Shown: positions 53,150-63,005, numbered from the stretch's first letter. The stretch: DNA of 64,000 nucleotides from Crocinitomicaceae bacterium (GCA_017983465.1 JAGOBK010000003.1:186001-250000); one strand, 5' to 3'. Notes: generated by a model not told the origin, from the sequence alone. Translations and numbers: made by a program.

Positions 53150-55492
53150 TTATTGTTTTACCCAAGTATGAACTTCGTTTTGAAAACGAAGGAAATACAT
53201 TCCGGATTTCAAGTTTTCAACTGAAACCTCCAAACTCGAATCTTGTGTGGATCCTTCTACAAGCACTTGTCCATTTGTTCCGAAGATGGTCCAGTCGCCG
53301 ATGGATTTAGATCCGTTCATGAACAAAGTTTCAGACGTTGGATTTGGATAAATTGTCCACTTCTCGCTTGGACTATCATTCACAGAAACTGTTGGTTGAT
53401 TCGTCACGGTAAAATGATCGAAACCAGCTTCCGTAATGTTATTATTCGGAGCGTAATCCGAGATACTCAGTTTCACCTGCATCGTATTCGTAAAAGGAAG
53501 CAATCCAGAAACAGGTATACTCACATATTCGAATGTCATTGGTGCACTAACAGGTGCGCCAACTTGATAAATCACCACACTTGTTGTTCCATTCGACAAG
53601 TAAACTTTTAGGGTATCATCAAATAAACCTGGTCCATGATAACAAAAGAAAGATCGCGCGAAATTGATGAATGGCGTGGATAAATTACTGAAATCCATTT
53701 GTGGAGAAAGTAATTGGGTAAAACCGCTATCTAAATCATCATGATCTGGATTCATTCCAAAATCATTTCCAGTCAGAAAAGCCATTTTTCCGCAATCCCA
53801 TTCTGCGTCTACTGCTTGAACAGTATTCATAGTTGGATTCGGCACACCTCTTTCCCACATCCCTGCTGTTGCATCACCGGAAACACTCCAACCAAAGTCA
53901 AACTCAAAGTCATCGTAATATCCTGGAATCAAATAAACAGTCAAATTATTGGTAAACGCCGTCACAAGTGTATCCACACAAAAAGTTTGATACCCCCATT
54001 TCCCGACAGTTAAACGGTAATTTTCTTGATAATACAACGTAAAATCCTCTACCCCTAATCCATTTGTTATTCCAGTATGATCAATCAAAGGATGAGTCAA
54101 ACGGATTTGTGCGTCCGAAATTGGATTATTTGTTCCGAATTCAAGAACATTCACTTCTAGGCTGTACGGCGTTATTGGAATTAAAGGAACGTTTATGGTG
54201 GTCAACGCGCCATTTATCAAGGAAGTTGAAAGTGTCATTGGATAATATCCAGGCTTTGAAAAACTCACCGTATAAATTCCGGATGAAGCTGTTCCCGTTG
54301 CGTAGAATCCAACTTGATTCGTTTTCTCCAACATCACAGCACTCGAAAGTTGGACACTTACGTTTGAAAGCGTTTGTCCACTCACAGCATCTGTTACAAC
54401 ACCTTCCAAATAACAGGCTTTTTGGTAATGCACATCCAAAATATACAATCCTTTCGTAATATCTGCTGCCACAGCTTTTCCAGATGGAAAAAATGGATAT
54501 ACACCCCAACATCCATCAAATCCGGGCGTTTGACCAATATAGGTGTCATAATTTCCCACTTGAACCAAGTTGTACGGATATGTAGCATCGTGAACGATCA
54601 CTCCATCGCTGTAATAACTGGTAACCAAGTATTCACCTCGCACATGGACATTGTGGGGAATAACAAAAGAGTTTGCTGTACTTTGAACGCGGTCAAGCTC
54701 AGTGATATTTTGTCCATCTGTTATGTCATATGCAGCGATGTACGCACCCGAAATTTCATCAGTCGTGTAGACAACTTGTCCATTCGCAGATGGCCAAACA
54801 TTGTGCGTAAAGGAATTTGGCGTTGTTTTCGTACCCAACAATTGTGGATTTGCCTTATCCGAAACATCTAGAATGCTAAAAAACCCATCATAAATGTGTC
54901 CGACATACAACGTATCGTTTCGTTCGAAACCATCGTGAACATAATAAGGATCATAAGTCCCAACTTCTACCGGACTCATTGGATTGGCCTGAAGATCAAG
55001 CATAATCACTCCACCGTTTCCTCGATTCGCTCCAAAAATATATCCGTAACCATTTGGAGAAGTGAAACACGTATGAGCAGACTGCCAAGGATTGTTGGCT
55101 GGTCCAGTATACAACGTTGTCGTTAGATTGGTAGATTGCGGAAGAGGACTTAAATCAATGATCAAGAGTCCATCCTCTGCTTCTGTTGTTACATAGGCAT
55201 AGTTCCCATAAACACAAGGGTCACGCCAGATCGATTCGGTTCCTGCTAACCAAAATACTTCTTGTGGATTTGCGCCATCGGTAATGTTCACGATGGACGT
55301 TCCTTTGGACGTTCCCACGATGGCATATTCATTTCCAAGCTCATCCACATAACCCCAAACATCATTTAGGTTAGCTTGATGAAGCTGTTGGTAATCAATA
55401 TGTGATAAGGAGTCGATGTTCAATTGCGCATCGGCCTTGAAACCAATAAACAATAGAACAACACACAAAAAGATGTAGCGGAATACCAGCAT
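53150..55492 (-). CDS. Choice-of-anchor B family protein (LVIVD repeats) with T9SS sorting domain
   Basis: Exported protein of 780 aa, signal peptide ending FKADAQ. The N-terminal half (about 20-360) is a LVIVD-type propeller typical of choice-of-anchor B family proteins (SIVNITDGANP, LLIIDLSPLPQ, DVSDKANPQLLG). Two carboxypeptidase-regulatory-like domains follow (about 370-530: GVVTDAVSGQTLSNVSVQL), then a lectin-like jelly roll (about 535-700). The tail (IYPNPTSETLFM, KSGMYFLRF) is a type A sorting domain for T9SS. The ATG at 55492 gives the proper signal peptide. A 32-aa membrane peptide gene lies 10 nt upstream. Probably a surface protein of unknown ligand. Confidence 0.85.
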   Translation of the reverse strand: MLVFRYIFLCVVLLFIGFKADAQLNIDSLSHIDYQQLHQANLNDVWGYVDELGNEYAIVGTSKGTSIVNITDGANPQEVFWLAGTESIWRDPCVYGNYAYVTTEAEDGLLIIDLSPLPQSTNLTTTLYTGPANNPWQSAHTCFTSPNGYGYIFGANRGNGGVIMLDLQANPMSPVEVGTYDPYYVHDGFERNDTLYVGHIYDGFFSILDVSDKANPQLLGTKTTPNSFTHNVWPSANGQVVYTTDEISGAYIAAYDITDGQNITELDRVQSTANSFVIPHNVHVRGEYLVTSYYSDGVIVHDATYPYNLVQVGNYDTYIGQTPGFDGCWGVYPFFPSGKAVAADITKGLYILDVHYQKACYLEGVVTDAVSGQTLSNVSVQLSSAVMLEKTNQVGFYATGTASSGIYTVSFSKPGYYPMTLSTSLINGALTTINVPLIPITPYSLEVNVLEFGTNNPISDAQIRLTHPLIDHTGITNGLGVEDFTLYYQENYRLTVGKWGYQTFCVDTLVTAFTNNLTVYLIPGYYDDFEFDFGWSVSGDATAGMWERGVPNPTMNTVQAVDAEWDCGKMAFLTGNDFGMNPDHDDLDSGFTQLLSPQMDFSNLSTPFINFARSFFCYHGPGLFDDTLKVYLSNGTTSVVIYQVGAPVSAPMTFEYVSIPVSGLLPFTNTMQVKLSISDYAPNNNITEAGFDHFTVTNQPTVSVNDSPSEKWTIYPNPTSETLFMNGSKSIGDWTIFGTNGQVLVEGSTQDSSLEVSVENLKSGMYFLRFQNEVHTWVKQ

Positions 55493-55502
55493 AATTAGGT
55501 TC

Positions 55503-55601
55503 TCAAAGAATAAAAATGGCTGCAATTATAAAAATGACTATTATGATTAAATACTGCCACACATCAGGGAAATATTTAATGATTGTTTCTTTCCAATTCA
55601 T
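55503..55601 (-). CDS. Short single-span membrane peptide (32 aa)
   Basis: A small frame of 33 codons (ATG 55601, TGA 55503) encodes a 32-aa peptide: a polar N-terminus (MNWKETIIKYFPDVWQY) followed by about 15 hydrophobic residues rich in Ile. It ends 10 nt before the ATG of the choice-of-anchor B gene on the same strand, suggesting one transcript or translational coupling. The composition is consistent with a real membrane peptide, yet such a short frame can occur by chance. Confidence 0.45.
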   Translation of the reverse strand: MNWKETIIKYFPDVWQYLIIIVIFIIAAIFIL

Positions 55602-55749
55602 AGAGTAAAAATAAGTAAAATTCCGGAACATTTGAATTTGTACAAAAACGAGGAAGCATGACTGGGATCAATTAAATGACGTGATTTTCACAACATTTAG
55701 TTTCATTTATCCGCTTGCAAAACGACTAACTTAGAAAAAAATAATTCCT

Positions 55750-56478
55750 ATGAAAAAAAGTTCGTCCCTTGGAAGAGAATTTATCAGCGATTTAAGTCAT
55801 CAATCCTTTTCAACATCTCAAAAAGTAGTATCACAATCAATTTCGGATAATTTTCTAAAATTCATACAAATCAACAATCCAGATTTCAACGAAAACAGTT
55901 GCTTATCGATAAGCGAATTAAGTGCCCTTCGTGTTCAATTTATCTCATCAAAACTGAAAGGACAATTGGGGGAATTATCTTCCATGGAGAAGATTGTCAT
56001 TGATACCATATCGAACGGAGATGAAATAAGCAATATTGCCTTAAGTCAGGACAGTATTCCTTTATCGCGCGGACAAAGAATGGCGGATCACGTTGCATCC
56101 TTCGGAGGTAGCTGGACCTTTATCATTTCCTTTGGATTTTTCCTGTTTGTTTGGATTTTGTTGAATACTGCATTTTTGCTCAACAAAGGATATGACCCTT
56201 ATCCATTCATCTTGCTAAACCTCATCCTCTCATGTATCGCAGCGCTTCAAGCCCCCATCATTATGATGAGTCAAAACCGACAAGAAGAAAAAGATAGAGA
56301 ACGTTCCAAACTCGATTACATGATCAACCTTAAATCCGAATTAGAAATCCGCACCTTACATGAAAAGTTGGATCATTTAATCATTCACCAACAACGGGAT
56401 CTATTTGAAATTCAAGAAATTCAAATAGAAATGATGAAGGACATAACCCTCAGCATTAACTCCATGAACAAACGCTAA
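55750..56478 (+). CDS. DUF1003 membrane protein
   Basis: Inner-membrane protein of 242 aa. The family signature DHVASFGGSWTFIISFG precedes two hydrophobic helices (about 120-142 and 153-175), and the segment LQAPIIMMSQNRQEEKDRERSKLDY is the conserved DUF1003 end, followed by a coiled coil. The N-terminal ~100 residues are less conserved and hydrophilic. The function of the family is unknown. It stands alone, and its stop abuts the stop of the convergent PNGase F-like gene. Confidence 0.88.
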   Translation: MKKSSSLGREFISDLSHQSFSTSQKVVSQSISDNFLKFIQINNPDFNENSCLSISELSALRVQFISSKLKGQLGELSSMEKIVIDTISNGDEISNIALSQDSIPLSRGQRMADHVASFGGSWTFIISFGFFLFVWILLNTAFLLNKGYDPYPFILLNLILSCIAALQAPIIMMSQNRQEEKDRERSKLDYMINLKSELEIRTLHEKLDHLIIHQQRDLFEIQEIQIEMMKDITLSINSMNKR

Positions 56479-59400
56479 TTAGTTTTTAACTAATTCCTTG
56501 GTATACACACGTTGATTGGTAATAATTCGGACTAAGTACGTGCCAGAATTCATCGATGAGAGATCCAAAAAGGATTCCGCAAAAAACTGGGTGGCATTCA
56601 TTTTTTCCTGCATCAATTTTCTACCTGATAAATCGTAGAGTTCGATGGTAGCATCGTTGTATACCGAACCACTGACCTCAACAGTTGTGATACCGTTTGT
56701 TGGGTTTGGATAAATAGCGATTTCATGAGCCAATTCCTCTTCTTTCACACCTAATGTGAATCCAACGGAGAAATCATATCGATGGTAACTACCAAAATCA
56801 GCTGGGAAAAATTCAATGTACGATCCACCAACTTGACGCAAACGCATTTGACCAGTCGTCTCCCCTTCCACTTGATTCGAATACCAGAAACCAAGTCCAT
56901 CGTCATCGGAATCTTCGATGATAATTGAATAGCAACCTGGAGCCAAGTTAAACGTGTCTTTGTATTGTGTTTGATTCGTCAAAACATCACGTTGAAACAA
57001 AATATTTCCGGCATGATCAACCATGCGGTATTTATTCTCACTCGCTTTGTTGTTCGTTGTTAGCCAGATGAAGAAGGCGCCATCAATACGTTCCGGAGCA
57101 TCAAACTTAACACTCTTCAAACTATTTTGATTGTATTCATCTTCGCCAATAATGCCATTGACATCAGCAACCCATGCTGTAAACGTTTGATTACTATTGT
57201 AATCCATCCACCAATCAACATCATTTACGGGCAATTCAATCACGACCTCTTCTAAAAACCCTAAGTTTCCTGTCCAATCATAAACGATGTTAACGCCATA
57301 GGTAATCCAAGCAAAAATTCGACAAGACGTCAGTGGTAATGCACCGGTATTCTTTAAAACTACGCGGGGATTCTGACACGTTGGATTCCATTTGCTGTAG
57401 TACTCCCAATTATTTGGATTCAAGACATCCGAAATGGATGCATCATTTTGAAAATTTGGTGCAGAATAAGAAATCAAATCATAGGCAGCGATGTAATTTC
57501 CACCAGCTTGCCCTGGATCATTTCCAGGCACGGCATTAATGGCATAATCTAATTCAACGGTGTCTCCTGAGGTCACATACGGCGTTAATTCGAATTCGTG
57601 TTCTTTCACACGGTCTCCCGGACACCAGCCCTCACGTGCATATGGCCATGTTCCACCTTGACCAATATTTGGATTGTCTCCACACTCTGTAGATTGCCAA
57701 ATGTTCCAATTAAATCTTGGAATGCCATCTACCTTGATTTGGTGATCATTGGCTACCCATTCACAGCAAGCCAAATCTCCTACCTGACCATGTCCGGACA
57801 TTCTCGTTTTAATTTTGAATGTTTCTGAGGTATCCGATAAAATGATTGGCTTCTCTTGAAGAACCACATCATTGGCCATTTGTGCAAAATTATACGATTT
57901 AAAGTCACTCCAAATTGGCTGACGCGAATGCACGTCACGCGGAGGAATTCCTTCGATAAACGCAAATTTTAAATCGATTAATTCTTGGGTATTGTGCGCC
58001 GCTAGATCCACTAATCCTTTCAAATACATTTGATAATCTGTGACATCATACTTCCAAGTAAATCCATTAGGCCCTAAATCGAATTGAATTCCATAAGGGG
58101 TGATGTATCGTGCAATTTCCACGTCATTGATCAACTCGAATGGTGGATTATAACATACAATCGGTGTATTAACAAATTGAGTTGTGGTCGTGTAAGGAGT
58201 TTGACTTATAATGTTGTCATTTTGATCAAATACATTCGTACTCCCAAGTGGTACACCAACAAAACTTCCCACGATGTCGAAATGCCTAAACAAAGGCAGC
58301 TGCGAAAAAATAATGATAGGTTCAACGATTTTCTTTTGATTCAAAACAGCTGTTTGAACAACTGCAGTACTTGTACCTTGACCGAAAGATAGCAAAGGCA
58401 TAAAGGATTCCTGTTTGATTCCAGCTAATGGCAATTCGTCAAATTTAATCATACCAAATTCAGACGGCATGAGCTTAAATTGATTTGGTGATTTATCCAC
58501 AGCATAGTTGACATCATCAAAATCATAATACACTTTTAAATTCGACCAATTCGGATGACTTGCATCAATTTTTTTCTGATAGTTAGCTAAAATCGTTGCT
58601 TGTGGAAGAGCCGCGTTATACACTCTGAATTCATCGATACTGCCTTTCCATTTGATGGATTGATCTTTGCTCGCACCAAGAATAAACCGGTGAATGTATC
58701 CCATAGATCGATTCAAATTGGTTCCAGAATGCCACAATTGTCCATTTTTGTAAATGAACATCTCACCTGTACTTTGTTTTTTCACAAAGGCCCAATGATT
58801 CCAAGCATTATCGATTTCATTGGCTGTCATTGCTTTGTTAATGCGATCATAGCCTGATTGATTCCCAGCATCCCAGTATAAATTGTTATTACTCCACGGC
58901 ATGTGAATGTTCAATACGCGATTCCCAAGTGTGTCATAGGCTTCCAAGAAACTTGTATTTGTTCCTGCGACTCCATTTCCTTTGACCCAACACTCGATCG
59001 TTACTTCATTCCCCATGTTTTCATCGGAATATTCGAGCAAGGTATAATTGTTTCCATTCAGGGATAAATACCCATTTTTACCTGTGTAAGACAAGGCTTG
59101 ATTTGTTGAAATAGAACTTGTTTCGAAGCTTAATGAATTTGCTGAAGGAACATCATTTTCGAAGTAAAATTCTATGATAATACCAGCGTTTCCATCCCAA
59201 GAAAATGCTTGGTAAAAAGCTAATTCGTTGACACCAACAACAAGCGGACTAAGTCCACCAGGCAAACCCGTAGATGCATTATACACCTCAACAAAACCAG
59301 TTGAATGCAGATTCAGAAGTTCCAAGTCATTTGTCGCCTTCATGCGAATGCTCGGATAAAATAATTTCCCGTCTACGGCGATGTCATTTAAATAAAGACG

Positions 59401-59958
59401 TAAAGATTGTATATCACCTGGTTGAACTCCTGCTTGGATCAATTGTGCTTGCGTGAGTAATAACTGAAAGCGTCCACCTTTTTCATCCGTTTTAAACGGC
59501 CAATTTTGAACACTTGACGTGGTATTTGGAGTCGAATAACTCAAGCCATTCAATGACCTTGACGATTCGTTTCGCAAGTGCGTATTCATTTGGGTGTAAG
59601 GAACCGGGGTGAAATCAATGAGATTCGGTGTAGCCCAGTTCGAAAGAAAACGACTAGAATTTTTTGCTACTGAATCAAACGAGCCTGTATGATCAAAGAC
59701 ACGCGTATACGTCAAGTAGTCCCATTCCCCACAATCATATTGATCCCAAGTAGTTAATGGACTACATTTCAACTTGTAGTACATCATTACCTTTTCAAAA
59801 CGCATGGTATCCAACTCTTGCGGAAACTGAAACCAAGATCGACGTGATGTAATCGAATCGAAGGTAAAAGTCTGAACCCAAGTCGTGTCTTGAGCGCTGA
59901 GCTGAAAACCGAAAATTAAAAAAGAAAGGTAAAGTAGAATTTTTCGCATGATCTTCAT
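56479..59958 (-). CDS. T9SS cargo protein with PNGase F-like and LamG domains
   Basis: Very large exported protein of 1159 aa (signal peptide ending FQLSAQ). Residues about 22-130 (TWVQTFTFDSI, CGEWDYLTYTRVFD) resemble the first half of the peptide-N-glycosidase F fold. A LamG/concanavalin-like domain is inserted (about 290-470). Residues about 715-880 resemble the second PNGase F domain: SGHGQVGDLACCEWVAN, then TECGDNPNIGQGGTW, WCPGDRVKEHEFEL. A conserved Glu in CCEW could be catalytic. The C-terminus (IYPNPTNGITTVEV, NSGTYLVRI) is a type A sorting domain. A second ATG at 59949 is an equally possible start. Release of N-glycans is possible but unproven. Confidence 0.85.
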   Translation of the reverse strand: MKIMRKILLYLSFLIFGFQLSAQDTTWVQTFTFDSITSRRSWFQFPQELDTMRFEKVMMYYKLKCSPLTTWDQYDCGEWDYLTYTRVFDHTGSFDSVAKNSSRFLSNWATPNLIDFTPVPYTQMNTHLRNESSRSLNGLSYSTPNTTSSVQNWPFKTDEKGGRFQLLLTQAQLIQAGVQPGDIQSLRLYLNDIAVDGKLFYPSIRMKATNDLELLNLHSTGFVEVYNASTGLPGGLSPLVVGVNELAFYQAFSWDGNAGIIIEFYFENDVPSANSLSFETSSISTNQALSYTGKNGYLSLNGNNYTLLEYSDENMGNEVTIECWVKGNGVAGTNTSFLEAYDTLGNRVLNIHMPWSNNNLYWDAGNQSGYDRINKAMTANEIDNAWNHWAFVKKQSTGEMFIYKNGQLWHSGTNLNRSMGYIHRFILGASKDQSIKWKGSIDEFRVYNAALPQATILANYQKKIDASHPNWSNLKVYYDFDDVNYAVDKSPNQFKLMPSEFGMIKFDELPLAGIKQESFMPLLSFGQGTSTAVVQTAVLNQKKIVEPIIIFSQLPLFRHFDIVGSFVGVPLGSTNVFDQNDNIISQTPYTTTTQFVNTPIVCYNPPFELINDVEIARYITPYGIQFDLGPNGFTWKYDVTDYQMYLKGLVDLAAHNTQELIDLKFAFIEGIPPRDVHSRQPIWSDFKSYNFAQMANDVVLQEKPIILSDTSETFKIKTRMSGHGQVGDLACCEWVANDHQIKVDGIPRFNWNIWQSTECGDNPNIGQGGTWPYAREGWCPGDRVKEHEFELTPYVTSGDTVELDYAINAVPGNDPGQAGGNYIAAYDLISYSAPNFQNDASISDVLNPNNWEYYSKWNPTCQNPRVVLKNTGALPLTSCRIFAWITYGVNIVYDWTGNLGFLEEVVIELPVNDVDWWMDYNSNQTFTAWVADVNGIIGEDEYNQNSLKSVKFDAPERIDGAFFIWLTTNNKASENKYRMVDHAGNILFQRDVLTNQTQYKDTFNLAPGCYSIIIEDSDDDGLGFWYSNQVEGETTGQMRLRQVGGSYIEFFPADFGSYHRYDFSVGFTLGVKEEELAHEIAIYPNPTNGITTVEVSGSVYNDATIELYDLSGRKLMQEKMNATQFFAESFLDLSSMNSGTYLVRIITNQRVYTKELVKN

Positions 59959-59973
59959 TTAGAGTGCTCTAAA
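59958..59973 (-). repeat. Perfect inverted repeat overlapping the start of the PNGase F-like gene
   Basis: TTTAGAG, 2-nt spacer, CTCTAAA. It spans from the start codon to a -7-like box (TATTTTAG on the minus strand, 59969-59976) and is therefore well placed as an operator or an RNA hairpin near the start. Confidence 0.5.
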
Positions 59974-60002
59974 ATACGGATTTGTGCGGAAGTAAAAAAA
60001 TA

Positions 60003-60698
60003 TTAAAACTCGAAAGATTGACCTTGAGTCAAGGTGAGAAACCCGTTTGATAGCGTATATTTTCGTTTGGACAAACGCGCCACAAGTCCAGCTTGTCTTT
60101 TTTGCTCATCATGTGTTGAGATAAGCGTATTAACTTTCAGTTTTTCAGCTAATTGAATGGCTTTATTCAAACCGAGATTAACCGTTCCGCCAAGGTAAAA
60201 CGGAAGTTCGTAAGTCGTGACTGTAGTGAGTAAAATTGTGGCTTGCTTACCCTCTTTAATCGCTCTCGTTCCATGAGGTGCGTAACACATCGTTGACATA
60301 CCGTCTGAAATTAAATAAGCGTGATGTACGAGGTCTAAAAAACCAGTTTTGGAGATTTTTTCCAGCATAAAAGGAGCAGCATCAATAGAAATAAATTGAT
60401 TGAAATGTTTCCATTTTTGCATTTTTCGCTGAATGCTAGGCAAACAAATCACAGAAATTTCCGAGGAGAATTTCACTAACGTTTCCCGATCACAATGGTC
60501 TGTAAAAGGGTGAGAGATAAAAATAAAGTCCGGACGAGGTATTTCATAAACTTCCGGTTGTTTATCCAAATGGTATTGCGTGGAAAAGCGTGGGTGAAAA
60601 TCCACTTGACTTTCGGAAAACCATGGATCTACTAAAACCTTAAGTCCATTTATTTCCCAAAGCCATGAACTATCCGCATTTAATTTGGTGATTTTCAT
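60003..60698 (-). CDS. MBL-fold metallo-hydrolase (UlaG-like) with a degenerate metal site
   Basis: Cytoplasmic protein of 231 aa with a metallo-beta-lactamase fold. The first strand block LKVLVDPWFSES is typical of UlaG-like proteins. The zinc motif reads ISHPFTDHCD, so the second His of HxHxDH is replaced by Phe; Asp and the last His remain. Further His lie in HAYLIS and LISTHDEQKR. The change suggests single-metal binding or loss of hydrolase activity. It is 6 bp downstream of accD and probably co-transcribed. Substrate unknown. Confidence 0.75.
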   Translation of the reverse strand: MKITKLNADSSWLWEINGLKVLVDPWFSESQVDFHPRFSTQYHLDKQPEVYEIPRPDFIFISHPFTDHCDRETLVKFSSEISVICLPSIQRKMQKWKHFNQFISIDAAPFMLEKISKTGFLDLVHHAYLISDGMSTMCYAPHGTRAIKEGKQATILLTTVTTYELPFYLGGTVNLGLNKAIQLAEKLKVNTLISTHDEQKRQAGLVARLSKRKYTLSNGFLTLTQGQSFEF

Positions 60699-60704
60699 CG
60701 AGAA

Positions 60705-61550
60705 CTAGCTCATGAACATCTTGACAGCCAAGCTTAATTTTTGTTTGATTTCTGTTCGATCAACGATAAAATCAAGGAAGCCATGTTCCAATAAAAACTC
60801 GGAAGTTTGGAATCCATCTGGTAAATCGCGTCCAATTGTTTCTTTCACTACACGTGGACCAGCAAACGCAATCAATGCTCCAGGTTCAGCGATATTGATA
60901 TCACCTAACATCGCAAATGAAGCAGTTACACCACCTGTAGTTGGATCTGTCAAATAAGAGATATACGGTAATTTTGCTTCTGACAATTGTCCAAGTTTAC
61001 CTGAGACCTTTGCCATTTGCATCAACGAATATCCTGCTTCCATCATGCGTGCACCACCTGATTTAGAAATAATCATGAACGCCGCTTTGGATTTAATTGC
61101 CTCATCGATTCCACGTGCAATCTTCTCTCCCATAACGGAACCCATTGATCCACCAATGAACTGAAAGTCCATCGCTGAAATAACCAATTTTTGTCCATCT
61201 ATGGTACCTTTTGCTGTTCGAACAGCATCTTTCAATCCAGTTGCTTTTTGCGTTGCAGAAACACGGTCTACATATTTTTTTGTATCCGTAAATTCAAGTG
61301 GATCACCTGAAGTTAAATCTGCCGCAATTTCAGTGTATTTTCCATCGTCGAATATCAATTGGAAATACTCTTCCGATCCAATTCTCTCATGATGGGAACA
61401 ACGATCACACACATAATTGTTTTGCGCGAGGTCGTCACTGGTAAATAATGTTTTACAGTTTGAACAGCGCACCCAAAGTCCTTCAGGGACTTCTTTCTTA
61501 TCACTTGTTGCCGTTGTAATTCCTTCCTTACTTCGTTTAAACCAAGACAT
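60705..61550 (-). CDS. accD: Acetyl-CoA carboxylase carboxyltransferase subunit beta
   Basis: Subunit of 281 aa that, with AccA, transfers the carboxyl group from biotin to acetyl-CoA to make malonyl-CoA for fatty-acid synthesis. The N-terminal zinc ribbon has two CxxC pairs (CSNC and CDRC, about 26-48). The crotonase-like domain follows with the [21 protein letters not shown] and [14 protein letters not shown] blocks, which form the acetyl-CoA site. ATG 61550 (MSWFKR) is preceded by AAGGAA; a TTG three codons earlier was rejected. It starts 10 bp after fbaA, with the MBL gene next. Confidence 0.97.
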   Translation of the reverse strand: MSWFKRSKEGITTATSDKKEVPEGLWVRCSNCKTLFTSDDLAQNNYVCDRCSHHERIGSEEYFQLIFDDGKYTEIAADLTSGDPLEFTDTKKYVDRVSATQKATGLKDAVRTAKGTIDGQKLVISAMDFQFIGGSMGSVMGEKIARGIDEAIKSKAAFMIISKSGGARMMEAGYSLMQMAKVSGKLGQLSEAKLPYISYLTDPTTGGVTASFAMLGDINIAEPGALIAFAGPRVVKETIGRDLPDGFQTSEFLLEHGFLDFIVDRTEIKQKLSLAVKMFMS

Positions 61551-61560
61551 TTCCTTCAAT

Positions 61561-62628
61561 TTAAAGTGTATTAATATTGTTTAAATCCTCAAAAGATTGA
61601 GTCAGACGTTTGATGAATGTCAGTTCGCCTTCTCTCATCCATTTTCTTGGATCATAGTATTTTTTATTGGGTAATTCTTCCCCTTCAGGATTCCCAATTT
61701 GCGTACGAAGATACTCCAATTTTTCTTCAACGTAATCACGAACACCTTCGGTAAATGCAAATTGTAAGTCTGTATCGATATTCATTTTCACTACACCGTA
61801 ACCTATCGCTTCGCGAATTTCCTCTACAGTTGAACCTGATCCGCCATGAAAAACAAAATCAATTGGATTTGGTTCTGTTTGGTATTTTTCTTGAATATAT
61901 TCTTGTGAATTTTTCAAAATAACTGGAGTCAATTGGACATTTCCTGGTTTATAAACACCGTGAACATTTCCAAAGGCTGCCGCAATCGTAAATCTTGGAC
62001 TGACCTTCATGAGCTCTTCATATGCGTAAGCAACCTCTTCTGGTTGGGTATATAATTTAGCGTTGTCCACATCCGAGTTATCTACTCCATCTTCCTCTCC
62101 ACCGGTAATTCCAAGTTCGATTTCCAGCGTCATCCCCATTTTGGACATGCGTTCCAAATAACTTTTACAGATGTCAAGATTCTCGATTAAGGATTCTTCA
62201 CTTAAGTCGATCATGTGTGAACTGTAGAGCGGTTTACCTGTTTCTTTAAAAAACTGATCGCCAGCGTCTAAAAGTCCATCAATCCAAGGAAGTAATTTTT
62301 TCGCACAATGATCGGTATGTAATATCACAGTTGCTCCGTATGCTTCTGCCAAAGCATGTACGTGCTTTGCTCCTGCGATTCCACCTAGAATTGCTGCTTT
62401 TTCATGCTCGTTAGAGAGTGCTTTCCCAGCAAAATACATACATCCCCCGTTCGAAAACTGAATGATAGCAGGTGCATTTAACTTTGCTGCTGCTTCCATG
62501 ACACCATTTACGGTGCTTGAACTGGTAACATTTACCGCCGGAAGGGCAAATCCTTTCTCTTTGGCAAGTTTGAAGATCGCTTGAACCTGATCTCCTGTTG
62601 CTACTCCTGATTTAATTAAATTACTCAT
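61561..62628 (-). CDS. fbaA: Class II fructose-bisphosphate aldolase
   Basis: Zinc-dependent glycolytic and gluconeogenic aldolase of 355 aa, class IIA (FbaA type), cleaving fructose 1,6-bisphosphate. The zinc site includes His in [11 protein letters not shown] and in FGNVHGVYK and FHGGSGST, with the catalytic Asp in HTDHC. The [15 protein letters not shown] block binds phosphate. Length is as in E. coli FbaA. It precedes accD by 10 bp, an association of central carbon and lipid metabolism. A TACTTTTG box (62649-62656, minus strand) lies 21 bp upstream. Confidence 0.97.
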   Translation of the reverse strand: MSNLIKSGVATGDQVQAIFKLAKEKGFALPAVNVTSSSTVNGVMEAAAKLNAPAIIQFSNGGCMYFAGKALSNEHEKAAILGGIAGAKHVHALAEAYGATVILHTDHCAKKLLPWIDGLLDAGDQFFKETGKPLYSSHMIDLSEESLIENLDICKSYLERMSKMGMTLEIELGITGGEEDGVDNSDVDNAKLYTQPEEVAYAYEELMKVSPRFTIAAAFGNVHGVYKPGNVQLTPVILKNSQEYIQEKYQTEPNPIDFVFHGGSGSTVEEIREAIGYGVVKMNIDTDLQFAFTEGVRDYVEEKLEYLRTQIGNPEGEELPNKKYYDPRKWMREGELTFIKRLTQSFEDLNNINTL

Positions 62629-62648
62629 TGCGTTGTTGATTGATGTCG

Positions 62649-62656
62649 CAAAAGTA
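62649..62656 (-). promoter_or_regulatory. Probable -7 box (TACTTTTG) of the fbaA-accD operon
   Basis: Exact TAnnTTTG match on the minus strand, 20 nt before the fbaA start codon. The upstream TTTTG is only 12 nt away, so the -33 element is uncertain. The other ~165 bp of the gap up to 62820 show nothing further. Confidence 0.45.
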
Positions 62657-62820
62657 GTAAAATTAGGTCAAAACGCATATGATATTTTCACATGAAACGA
62701 ACCGTTCACAAGCCTCGGATTTGATACCTGTTCAAGCAATCCAAAAAATCCAAAGAAATTACAAGTGTCAAACAATAATCTGCAAATCCAAGCGTTAAAG
62801 AATAAACATTAAACAAGCCT

Positions 62821-62970
62821 ATGGTTCAAAAATTTTACTCCGAAACGTTAGTGGAAAATGAAGCGAAGTTAAGACCTTCGAAAGCAGCTTTAGACTTTAT
62901 ACTAAGTTACAGCAAGGCCTTGGAAGTGAAAAAACTAAAAAAACAAAAAGTCTTCATTTGCAAAAACTAA
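62821..62970 (+). CDS. Small basic protein (49 aa)
   Basis: A 49-aa frame (ATG 62821, TAA 62968-62970) followed 4 bp later by a strong terminator, which is why I treat it as a gene. It reads MVQKFYSETLVENEAK, then LRPSKAALDFILSYSKAL and a Lys-rich end. The block LRPSKxxLDFILSYSKAL resembles short uncharacterised proteins that I recall as common in Bacteroidota. It is basic and probably helical. Function unknown. Confidence 0.65.
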   Translation: MVQKFYSETLVENEAKLRPSKAALDFILSYSKALEVKKLKKQKVFICKN

Positions 62971-62974
62971 AAAA

Positions 62975-63005
62975 AAGCCCTGACATTTCTGTTAGGGCTT
63001 TTTTT
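62975..63005 (+). terminator. Rho-independent terminator after the 49-aa gene
   Basis: AAGCCCTGAC, 6-nt loop, GTTAGGGCTT (one G-T pair), followed by seven T. Confidence 0.9.
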
